Source: Tubiluchus corallicola
Lineage: Eukaryota; Priapulida; Priapulimorpha; Priapulimorphida; Tubiluchidae
DNA: 64,000 nt
Direction: 5' to 3'
NCBI GenBank assembly: GCA_030141605.1
Contig: JAQGDQ010000019.1
Coordinates: 248,001-312,000 of the forward strand
Shown here: piece after piece, positions 37,899-49,493 of the stretch
Layout of the letters: each line of letters starts with the position of its first letter
Position numbering within the stretch: position 1 is the first letter of the stretch
The notes under the pieces: generated by a model
Told to the model about the DNA's origin: nothing
The model's input: only the letters and a program-made list of their open reading frames with translations
Database searches by the model: none
Made by a program: the position numbers and the translations under genes

Positions 37899-38583
37899 GT
37901 CAAAAACTCTAGCATTACAATGTTTTCTGTACGTTGCATCTGTTTAGCCTCAAAATTGTCAAAGAATATGTACTTCATCTGTTTTAGAAGAAATGGTCAT
38001 GTTTACACCCTAGCAACTGTCAAATTAAGACCTTGTATACCACAGTAACTGCTGCACTTTTGAACGGTATTATATTATCTAGCGTCCAAAATTGCTATAA
38101 AGACATTTTGTTTACAAAAATACATCATGTAGATTTTCAGCAAAATGTGCAAAATCCCACATAACTTGAACATTCATGGTCCTCTGGGTCATGACCTTTC
38201 AATGCTTTTGACACAAGACATGCATCTTATGCCAAGGTTGGTGCACACCAAAAGTCTACAACATGAGAAAAAAGGTTTTGGCTAATTATAGAAAATTAAG
38301 TCAATTGTGGATGACGTTCAACAGATGCCAGATAACAGCAATGGATCCTCTGACTGGGAGGGACCTAATAAAACTAGTGAACATTTTTTGACTTTGTCAA
38401 AATTTGTGGCAAGAATTCTGATTCTATCACAGAAGACGCTTTAAATGACAGCTTTTATTTTGTATTTACAACTAAAAATGTTTTTCAAAATAGTTAATGG
38501 TATGTATGTAATGGTATGTTGTGTTTGACATTTACCCACCCAATTTTGGTTTTTTGCCCTTGGCAGGGTCAAGAATCAACCAG

Positions 38584-38865
38584 TCTTATACCATTTAATT
38601 CATCTCATCGAGACCTTTCATTTGAGGTACTACAAGCCCTGTTTCCCTATAATGGAAGCATTGGTGCCCTCAACCTTCAGCTTTGGTTCTTGATCACTAG
38701 CAGGTCCATTGAAGCTGTGCACAACTCATACCATTCAATTTGCAGAATCAATACCTTTCATTTGATGCACTACAAGCCACTATTACTTGACAATGAAAGC
38801 ATTGGAGTTCTTGACCTCCCAATTTTGTTTTTGCTTCCTAGCGGGAAATTTTTCCATATTCAAAT
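38584..38865. repeat. Two tandem 141-bp units (accatt..acctttcatttga.g.actacaagcc)
   Basis: Units start at 38584 and 38725. Shared blocks are ataccatt.aatt, acctttcatttga.g.actacaagcc, and aa.gaaagcattgg followed by cct. The unit is diverged. It may belong with the nearby ~109-bp family, as both contain acctttcaatg/acctttcatttg-like phrases, but I cannot align them. Confidence 0.75.
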
Positions 38866-40596
38866 GGCTCATATTCAGCCGTGCACAAGAACTGGACCCC
38901 ACCTAGCCAAACACCAAAAATTATGGCCCTAGCTTAAAACTGTAGGAGATCCAGCCTAATAGAATAAATAATAAACCCGACTCATTTCCTAATATTTGAC
39001 CTGTGGGTAATGGGTGGTGATAAATAAGAGTCTTAATTACTAATTTCTTCAAGTAAAAAGTAGAAGTAATAAAATAAAACTATGGGGAGTTAAATACAGT
39101 ACATTTTTACTTTGTTAATTTTTTTCAGGTCAAAAATTCAATCATAGAAATCAGCCTCAGTTCAAATCCCAAAATACGCAAATATTTCTGTAGGCTAATT
39201 AATTACCGCACTGAATATACAGTGTTTATAAATCTCTGTTGTTATAATATAATTGCCTGCAGTAAAATTGTTGATTTCCAAAAAGATTTTCAACTCTGAC
39301 AAAAATCAATCTTTATTGTTTAAATCACTTTTAATTGTTACTACCTCCCTATGCATAAATAGCTAGGTCTCGCTTGCATCATCGAGTTGCATGTATCCAC
39401 TTACATTACCAACATAGCAAAAAGCCATATACTGCAAACTCTTTCTGGTACTGCCAAGCCTCTTGTTTGCAGGCTTGTCTCTAAAACTGATTGACTGGTG
39501 TTGATATAATTTGGTAGTTTTTACTTTTGTCAAACGGGGGGTTAAACAAGCTTAAATTATGTTCACTGATCAAAAGACAACGGATGTAGCGACTACAGAT
39601 GTCAGTTAGTTGCTATTTTATTTCTACTTTGGAAGTAACGTGTAAGAAAGAAAACGACAAACTATTATTTCGTCAGCAGCTTGCTTTTAATTATATTACA
39701 ACATGGTTGCTTGCATTCCAGAGCAACTCGCCTCGTGGCGGATACTCATATTTTCCAAAACTCTAACACTTAAACAATTTATGGCTTTTATGCAGCACTA
39801 TCGCTAACATAACATATTATGAGTTAGTAAAAATGCAGGTAATGGATACTATGAAATACGTAAAAATATCTTGGTCCCTTAAAATCATATTACCAGGATT
39901 TAACTGTACTAAATGGTTAGTGTACTAGGTTCAGTTAATGTGACATTAGAACAAAATTAGAGTTAGTTACCATTAAAACAAAGTTAGATTTATGCACAAG
40001 TATTTCCGCCCAAAAAACTTAGTTCAATAGCATTTATATTGAAAGTGATTTATCTCAAACCATGCTGTGATAATTAGAAGGCTGTAAATGTCAGTACCGT
40101 TTCATTAGTATTCTGTTTGCATTTCCTGTTCATCACAATTGAATGGAGAGTAGTTAAAACTTATTTTGTGGTTGTTTTATTTTAACTTTGTGACAAAATT
40201 TGTTCAGAAAATTATGGAATAGCCTTCAATTAACAGTGGGTCAGGATTAAATATATCATTGATTCATAAGTCAACCATTTGTGTGGAGATCTCATTTAGA
40301 ATGATATTGTAACTGATTTTAAACCTATTTATTATTCTTCTTGTGCCGTCCAATTTCATTAGTAAATTTCCATGTATATTCAGTACCTCACAGTGTCACA
40401 ATATTGTAAATATTATTATTTTTATACATTAAGCATTGTGTTAATTCTCTGTTTACTTTTGTGAATTACATATGTCACACCTTTCTAGATCACCACCAAG
40501 CACCAACACCTCGGGTGGAGTAATTAAGATGCTTTACTAGCTCCAGCTACAGTAAATCTGAATAAGAACAGCAAAGTTTTAAGCCGAGAATGTTTA

Positions 40597-43500
40597 TCAG
40601 CTGTGTCCACTCTCTAGTTCATTAATGAGCTCAGCAAAATTGGTAACGAACCATTTGGATTCCTGTTGTACTTTTTGTCGCACCTGGTTTCCACCAAATC
40701 CTATGAATGCATCCTGGAATTTAAATTATACAAAAGGGTACTAGAACAAAAAGAATAGTTTCAAGAGTGGCCACAGTGACCATGACTAAGGTGATTGTGT
40801 TTAGTGACCAAGGTAGCACAACACATCTTGAATCAGGTTAGTAAATAGATAGGTAACCACCAAGAAAATCACTTCTGGCCAGTTATGTCTCCCACGCTGC
40901 CCCACCATTTATTTAGTTGAGGTAGAATATATATGTGGATAACATGGCAAAGATACTTTTGCCACATCAGTATTTTGTCTTACAAAATTATCCTTGATAA
41001 TGGATACAGCTGTAGGAAATAGGTCATGATTTTAAATGCTGAAACTGGTTTGGGTGTATTAAAAAAATTAAAATACAAAATGCACAAAGCTGGCAATAAT
41101 TTTTGAAGTAACCTGTACATGTTAAAAAGATCAAATATGTAAACGCAAAACTAACAGCGGTAACGATTAGCACTTGAAAGGGGGTGTAATGTCAGCTGAT
41201 TTTGCATGTGCAGTGCTAATTAATTTGTCTCAGTTTGCCTGTCAAATATGTCAACAAGTTCTAAACCTTGAGCTAAGCATAACACTTGGTAATACAGTAA
41301 GTCCTCTCTTAAAGACGCTAATATGTTCTTGTTACATATAATGTAAAAGCACTCTGTTGTATTCCAGGAGTAAAAATCAATACTCGTTAGTAGTGTAAAA
41401 GCATTCAGTTGCTTCCATTAGAACAGATCCAGTGGAACAAAAATCAGTGAAGCTTAGCTGTGTAAAAGTGAAAAGTGTTCAAATATGTTGCATTCAATTA
41501 AACACTATAATTTCAGTGCTTACAGTTCTAGCATCAGGCGGCACAGAAAAATAAGTGCTGAAATATAGATTGCAATAATATTGAACTGAATGGCTTACAA
41601 AGCTGAAATTTCACAGCATGATATTACAGTGCATTAACTTTTGGCTGTTAAAACTACAAGTTTATATTTTTAGGGGTTTCAAAGATGATCAAAAAGTTTT
41701 TGCACGTTAGAAAATTAAATACCAGAAGGCAGAACTATGTCAGCTAATCATCAACTGAAAAGCAGCCACATTTTGTAACTTTAAAGCATTCAGTATATGG
41801 AGTAAAAGAATAAAGGAATCAACTAGTTTACATCACGGTCATCACCAGAAAAAATAAAGCATTGATAAAGATTTGTTACCAAGAAAAAATGGGACTAACC
41901 CAAATTAAAAAGTTAAAAAATTAACTACCAGAAGGCAGAACTACGTCAGCTAATCATCAACTGAAAAGCAGCCACATTTTGTAACTTTAAAGCATTCAGT
42001 ATATGGAGTAAAAGAATAAAGAAATCAACTAGTTTACATCACGGTCATCACCAGAAAAAATAAAGCATTGATAAACATTTGTTACCAAGAAAAAATGGGA
42101 TTATTGATTAAGAATTGGGCTTTATTTATAGAATGCGAGCGCAGTAAACAAGAATCAATACTTAAAGCTGAAAAATTGTTGTTAAAACAATATATGAGAA
42201 GTGGTGCATCATTGAGTGAGGACTTGCAATATAACTGAAAGATAGCTTTCTGACATAAAACAGGCTTTCAAGAGACCAACATTTAGTAGTGTCAATTGTT
42301 TTCTTTAGGTTGGACTCGAAACAGTGTTATATTGTATGTGTTAATCTTTTTTCGTGCAATCTTTGGGCTCATCATTTCTTTATTTGCGCTCAAAAATTGT
42401 AAAGATTTTCACAAGTATTTGCAAATTTATAAAATAGAAGGCATTTAACAAAAAAGAGCTCTGTTTCGTGACCTGATGCAAACTGTCAATATTAATGAGC
42501 TTAAGTAATTTTCATGCCAACTTTAAAATGTTCAGTTACAAAACAAATAGCTTTGTGAGAAAATTTTTTGTACTTACTGCATAGTCAGGAAATGTCTCCA
42601 AGTCTGTTGCTCCATCTCCTATCATGACGATCGTTTCATACCCATGTTTTTTGCGAAGCACGTCTAAGACTCTAGGCTTGCCTCCTGATTCTGACGTTGG
42701 CTGCTGCAGATCAAAACCTACATAGCAACCTGAAATACTATCATTATAACAGTTTCCATATGAAGTGCTGTCATTATCATTAAAATGGACATTCAGAATT
42801 AAGGTATTCCAACAGAATGAGCAAATTTGCATTTTGTGAAAGTTGTGTGCTGTGCCAGTTTGTTTCTGTATTACCAATGTTGACTCAGTTTTGATGCACC
42901 AAGCAGCCAACAGCACCCTGTGATTTGCTATAATAAAATCAATTTCAGCTAATCTGGTTAGATGTAGACAAATTATAAACTCACAGGAATCATTAAATGG
43001 TGTTTTCCTGGATAGCACCAGACATGTAAAAAATAAAAGGCACCAAAATTCACTATATACAGGAGGCACCGCTTAATAGACTCACTTTGGGACCGAAGTG
43101 TTTTGCCACAATTAACCGACTGAACCTATCAACCGATGGTTGTAGTATTACTGGTATAGAAGTATGAGTCATCAGCTTAGTATGCACTGCAAAAGTTTTC
43201 AATGAATTTTAGAAATGAAGTAATGCCTAATTTCCTTTCTACAGTTAAAAATTTAAAAAAAAATATTTTAAAATATTAATTTATATAAGTGAATTAGCAG
43301 TAAATTAAAAAGTATACTTTTCTAAAGCACACAAGTCTGTTTATTTGCAAAAATTACAAAAATTCCTTCAATGTCGGCTGCTTCATTTCATTGTGAAGAA
43401 GTTGGCTCACAAAGTTCTCAAAATTATAAAATGTTGAAAATCTGTTGTTTTTTATGATGCACAAATTCTCCTAAAATACTTTGTGCTTGGCATGTTTATA

Positions 43501-46447
43501 CTGTTGGTGGCAGTTATACCGAGTTTTCCTGCAGCTTCATCTGAATTATTGGGTAACGAGGTTAACTGCAGTGGATGACAGGTCAAAGCAAACCATTAGG
43601 CTAGCATAATTTGTGTATGATAAACGTTCCTACTTACAAACAAAATGGTACTTAACATGATAGGACAAAAGCAAACTAAAATTATATAAAAGTCATGAAA
43701 GCTTTTAGTCACACGAAAGTGTCTTATCGAAGCAAGTGTGTTGAGATAATTATGCAGAGTTATTCGAGTCAACTGTAGACAGTTTTTATGTGCATTTGAA
43801 TAGAAGCGGCCTGTACCAGACGTTTTTGAGTCATTTAAGTAAAAAAGTGATTGAGTCTATTAACCGCGAGTCTATTAAGCGGCGCTTACTGTACATATGA
43901 TTTATAGCTTATACTAAATTTAATACTGACACACCATTCCTTTAATACAAAGCTGCACAAAAATGCTGCGGTAAATGCAAAAAAGAAGCTTTTTAGAGCT
44001 TTTTTCCACTGTCAATGAAAAAGGTGTGGAATCCATATTGGTGATTTGAAAACATAATCAATGACCAACCAGAACTAAAAAAATCCATTATGTGATAATT
44101 AAGCGAACCTATAATCAAGAGATTAACTAAAGAGTTTACTGCCACTTAATGCACAACTATCAACTCTACATGTTCGTTTGAATTAGAAGTCGTTTTTAGG
44201 TATTTAGCAGTTACCGAGCAGGGCTGTTTCGAGAGATGGTCTGCCTTAAATTTATATTGACATAAGCCTTATCTAGGTCCTGAAAAGCTTTCAGATGAGT
44301 GCTAAATCTTATAAGTCAATAAATTTATATGCTACCTTCCTCAATTGGTATTTTACAGTACTAAACTTACCATTGCTATCAAACTGAAGCTTGTTAGCAT
44401 AAACATTCTGGGAAGGAATGTGTAAAATATTTGCTAATGGAATGAGGATTTCTTGAAAGCCACCAGAAATGAGGTACACAGCAACCAACCTTGATTGCAG
44501 CAATGAAACTAAATCCCTAAAATCAATTTAAAAATCATAAGCCAATCACTCAGAAATTTTGTACTGGCAGCAGAAATAATACAAAATACAACCTGGCAAG
44601 CTAACTCACACTTCAGCACTGGAAAGTCAGCAGACAGAAATGAACAAAACAAAAAGCAGTTTATGGCATTTAGAGAAGCACACCAATCATGAATCTTATT
44701 TCTGTCAAACAATGGTGGCACATGCTTTTTATACAGTAGCACACCACGTAAAGCATGCATGGCATTAAGATCTACAATCAATGCCAACTACTAAATCATT
44801 ATCAAACTAACAAAACTTTGTGTATTTCTATAATTTAGAAATTTAATTTCAAACATGAAGATATCTATATAACAAAGATAACTGTTATTAATACCGATAA
44901 TATAAATAAAAACCGTGGTGCAAATTTTATTTTATAAAACGATGAAAGTATGGAATACGGTAATACAGTAAATGCTTATATATAGCGCTATAAGAAAATT
45001 TTAATTAAACCACTAACATCCTATAGCACTTTTTTGCATATGGATAAATGAACTGATGTTAGATCAGATAATTTAGGTGCTAGATTATTAGTGGATGACT
45101 ATGCACGGACTCAACTTACTGTCATACTGAATAGAAAAAAAGATTCCATTACATCATGTTAAAAGATTTGCTGCAGGAAATGAATGAAAACTTTAACAAA
45201 GAAACGTTTATAACAGAAGTGCACACAAATGAAGTTATTCTTACTTGATACCAGGTGTCAGTCTAGGCGGATGTTGTCGAATGAAGTCATGAAGCTGATT
45301 CCTAGTCGGCTTCATCAGACAAAGCCGCTGTTCTAAAGCTGTCCTGTAAGTTACGCCACCTTTCATTGCATTAGCTGTCCTGAAAACAATGCAATTGCTA
45401 GTACCAAATGATTTTCACTGAAATCTATATCTTGTATCATCTATTATTTACATTGGGTAAGGATTTAAATCTAATCTAAACTCAGTCTTTGTAACCGCCC
45501 CTATCTTAACCCCTTTTGAGTCATCAAGCAAAAATGCACATAAAGGTCAAATGCAGTTGTGGAATGAGTCCACCACCATTATTTTTTTAAACCAAAGCCA
45601 ATGATATAAAAAAACTGAAAGTTGTGAGAATCGAGGTTCAGCCCTCGACTTTTCTACGTTTCTTTTTTCGGTCGAGTTTTGGTTTCCAATAAACTTGATT
45701 GAAACATTTCACCATTAATTAAAATCTTACAATTAATATTAAAATAACTAACGTAAACCAAATGAAAAGTCAAATAAAATGTGCACAATTTGGGGACGTA
45801 AATGCGATTAAACGGGTCTCAATAAAAACTTTGTCCTTTTGCAATGTAAACATTGATAAAATTTGACCGTTATTTTGCAGTGACTCCCAGTGGACTCAGT
45901 ACTGACAGAGTGTAGCTACTGCAGCATGTACAATCTGTAGATTTGGCATTAAAAAGAACTAGAGACTAACGATGTACTTTCCAAAAACCTTAAATTACTT
46001 TACTTATAATTATGCAAAATTAATGCATATGTATTTTAATGCAATCCTTGAAAACATGATGGGTGCTAATCTGAAAATCTCCAAGACTAAAAAGCACACT
46101 TAAAAACTCAGTGCAATTGTTATGATGCATTCAAAAAGACCTGCTCCAAACATGTGCTATGATGTCAATATTATTTTTCTAAAAATGTATTTTTATTATT
46201 AAAGTCCATTTCTAGGACATATTATTCTGTAACAGTTAGTGTAACAGACAACCTAATTTGTGAACATGGTATAAGTACTGTAGGCACTATATACGCACAG
46301 TTCAGCAACTTGCTTTCCACAACCGAGAAATGAGGCAAATTCGTCAATCGCTTCATCTATGCAAACTGTAGAATCAACATCGAAACAAACTGCATCGCAT
46401 ACTCTCCATAAACGTTTTGTCTCCTCTTGTGTACTCATTGTTCGCAT
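40597..46447 (-). CDS. PSPH: Phosphoserine phosphatase, 5 exons, complete (232 aa)
   Basis: PSPH dephosphorylates L-3-phosphoserine to serine in the cytosol, the last step of the phosphorylated serine pathway. Exons in order: 46447-46299, 45379-45245, 44516-44371, 42729-42578, 40713-40597. All phases agree and the sum is 233 codons including TGA; human PSPH has 225 residues. HAD-family residues are all present: D23 and D25 in FDVDSTV (nucleophile and acid/base), S112 in LISGGF, K161 in SGGKPR, and D182/D186 in GDGATD. The final exon gives DAFIGFGGNQVRQ and WFVTNFAEL, as in the family. Two in-frame ATGs lie at the start (residues 1 and 4); the first is given. Introns carry a 206-bp tandem repeat and a pogo-like MITE. 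A Helitron ends about 95 bp upstream of the start. Confidence 0.93.
41711..42101. repeat. Recent tandem duplication, ~185-bp units at 206-bp spacing
   Basis: Bases 41711-41894 and 41917-42100 are almost identical (ccagaaggcagaactaYgtcagc... through gttaccaagaaaaaatggga), differing at only a few positions. They are separated by about 20 bp. They lie in the last intron of PSPH. Confidence 0.9.
43060..43891 (+). mobile_element. pogo/Tc1-like non-autonomous element, copy A (832 bp)
   Basis: It starts CAGGAGGCACCGCTTAATAGAC and ends with the reverse complement of CAGTAAGCGCCGCTTAATAGAC, with TA on both sides (43058-43059 and 43892-43893). A second copy in the same orientation is at 57554-58517. 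No transposase is encoded. It lies in the third intron of PSPH. Confidence 0.85.
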
Positions 46448-46542
46448 TTTCTACAAAATTAAACTACATTTAAATAAAATATTGGCCATATCACATTCCT
46501 TTTAAAATTTAAATCAAGATATATTATTACATTATTATTATA

Positions 46543-47343
46543 CTAGCAAAGGCCCCACAAAAGATTTTGCGTAAAAAACCACGTGTAATCAATAATACGC
46601 GAATATCCTACCTAATCCTCATGTATAACGCAAAGCCCGTAACATCATGCCTACTGTTTGTTTAACTAACGCAAAGCCTGTAGCTTTTACTGAATTAAAG
46701 CTATAAGATTATAGACAGAGTACAATGGATGACGTCACAACAATGGCTTTGCGTCAGCAGTTTTCTAAGCGAAAATTGCCGAAAATAGAACTGGTAATTA
46801 ACTTGCCAGTACTCCTCTCGGTGGACGTATCCCAACATATAACCCACATCATCGTGTAGCCCTGTTTTTTCTCTTTCTGATGAGCCGTATATCTCCTTCC
46901 GAGAGTCCCACCAGGCGCCACTAGAACGTTTTTTCCGCATGCTGTTTGATCAGAATTTCGAAAAAATTGCGAGTTGGGTCCGGGAAAACGCCCGTTGCGG
47001 GGCGCCGTGGTCCTCTCGCGAATTCTAAATAGGCCTATGACACCCAACGCTGAACGGGCTATCTACTCACACCCAGCACCACCCTCGGGCCATTCCCATT
47101 CTCTACATCTCAGCCGTATAACTTTTGCAAAAAACGGCCGAAAAATGGCCATTTTTGGAGGTTTTTCGCCGCCCGTTCCTCCCGGTGGGCCCGATTCGAA
47201 AAATAAACCATCAATGAGACGACACTAGATCGAGACCTTTCGTTTGATGTATAGATCGCCGCAAATGGTGCCGTCGTCCGGGCTGTAGCCTCGAATCTTA
47301 TATATATATTAAGATACCAAGAATATTAATATAAGAGTATAGA
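46543..47343 (-). mobile_element. Non-autonomous Helitron, copy 2
   Basis: It is inverted relative to copy 1 (6237-7096). On the minus strand it begins TCTATACTC after an A, and ends with GCAAAATCTTTTG, ten bases, then CTAG before a T. At 801 bp it is shorter than copy 1. The GC-rich interior matches copy 1 closely. It sits immediately upstream of the PSPH start codon and so may lie in that gene's promoter or 5' leader. Confidence 0.8.
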
Positions 47344-48412
47344 TAGATATAATGTCATTGAGAATGTCTTGAAATTCGCATGCACACATATAATATAACA
47401 TCCACAAAAGAAAAATACTGTAAATCTATTACAATAAATAAACACTCTAAAATTAATGAATTTTGCAATCATCATTTTGTTCACCCTCAGCAAAATATAC
47501 AACAGAAAATAACTGCCCCTGTCTACTCCTTCAAGTAAGTATATGTTTGGCACACTTGAAAAAGTTACACTTGATGATCAATCTAGTGATTTGTGAAGCA
47601 TCCAGCCTTACTTAGCAAAAAAAAAACTCTACTAATATTGTCAAAGGTTGTTATATTTTGTCACTGTATTGTTAGTAAAATAGTAACATATGGTTTAGTC
47701 ATAGTGGGTGCAATTATAACCAAGACACAATTATCTTCATCTTTAACTTCAATGTGTTTTGGTTCTTCACCACCCCGACTCTATATTCATTTATTAATCT
47801 TTCACACACAAAGCACTTTACATGAAAAAGGGAAGAATAAAATTGCTAAATTGAAGTGACATGATTTCGGTTAATAATTAAGAATTAACAGTTAGAATAA
47901 AGGTAATAACAATGCATGGTGGCCATGATAATGGCAAAAAAATATGCTTGCTGAAATGTTGGAAATTAATATTATGATAATAAAAGATGCCAGTTAATTC
48001 TTGAGCACCTGTTATCCCCTCTATTCTAAAGGTAAGACTCCCAGGTCACCATATTAGCACTTACATAAAATATTCCCATGTCAGATAAAGCTTTAGCCTT
48101 ATTGTTATTACTCAGTTTGGTAATAACACTTGACTTAACAGATAAAATGTCTAGCTATTGCTGATCGGACGCCAAAATTTAATGACAGCTATGATGCAAA
48201 TTTCCTAACAAAAAGGCAAATCTTAAATAAATGGATGTGATGAACATAATTTTGATGGGATAGACGTCTGTCTATTCACTATTTTGATGGACATTGTTAA
48301 AATTTAAATCATGTGGCAAAAAATGCACATAACATATGGACTTCATTAAAGCTAATTAAACCCACCACGTCAACAATTATGTAAGTCCATTTATTTACTT
48401 TAAATTATTTTG

Positions 48413-48930
48413 TGAATGGATACTCAAAATTACGTCCACCGCGGTCAGATGCACTGAGTAAATAGCCTTCAATTTAGTGAAAGGATGCTCGAAGTTACGT
48501 CCAATATTATGTAGGTCAATCAGTTTAGTAGACGAACATTCAACTTACGTCCAAAATCACGTTGAAGTGCATCGAAATAGTAAACGAATGTCCATCAGAC
48601 ATAGACATTTTATTTATCTCCTCATTTACACCAGAATACAAGTAGACTATTATTGCTATAGTTATTAATTAAAAAGGATAAATTATGCATAAAGGAAAGA
48701 GTTACGGGCTGCAGGAGAAAGGGAAGCGAAAGACCAATTGGTCATCAAGTCAACTACCCTTCTCAGGTTAGTGTAACTTGTAAAAAATTTGTAGCGCTGC
48801 TAATTGAAAGGTGTAATATAATTATGAAGTGGGTTAAGAAAATCAACTGTTAACATAAATTTATAGCCATTAAACTTGAAAGCGAAATAACTAAACAGGA
48901 GAGTGAATGGACGCTCAAAATTACGTTCAT
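48413..48930. repeat. Degenerate repeats with a GAATGGAnnCTCaAAaTTACGTCC core
   Basis: TTACGTCC occurs at 48430, 48495 and 48545, each preceded by a related 'ga..g.a..ctcaaa' phrase, and once more as TTACGTTC at 48921. Spacing is irregular (65, 50 and 376 bp). The function is unknown. Confidence 0.6.
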
Positions 48931-49382
48931 TAATTCCATCAAACTAGGGACACCCCAAAAAGAATATGGTGATATAGAAAAATATCCAGGCGGGTTATTT
49001 TTAGTAAAAGGCGTAAATGCAGACCTCTCGACTCTCACGGTAATACCGTGAATCTCACACTCACAGTATACTTTTGCTTTCTCAGGGTAAATAAGAAGAT
49101 CGGTAATTTTGATTTTGATGAAAGATACTAAAAGAAATACGAAAATTTTCTTCTACGAACCACCTTAACAGTTCTGCCATATCCAAAGACCTTCTTTAAA
49201 AAACTCATTTTGCATCGAAAGCAACCATGATTAACGAAATTTAGGAACGTACAAACGAGTAACAACAATTATCTTTTTAGAGAAAAAGTTTAAATTCGAT
49301 TCAATTCAAGTTTTTTGCGCAAATGATTGAATTACAGAGCATATTCTTCTCTAATAATTGAGAACAGCAAATTCTAACGAAG

Positions 49383-49493
<111 letters not shown>

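Larger units (their letters stand above)
36601..40596. other. Convergent intergenic region downstream of Eph/tectonic and PSPH genes
   Basis: The two flanking genes point at each other. An ATTAAA at about 36660 could serve as poly(A) signal for the fusion gene. The rest holds two tandem-repeat families (37681-37898 and 38584-38865) and AT-rich DNA. Reading frames here carry no recognisable domain. Confidence 0.5.

Noticed and set aside
38516-38932. 138-codon frame with internally similar halves
   Set aside because: The internal similarity is the 141-bp nucleotide repeat (a multiple of three), not evidence of a repeat protein.
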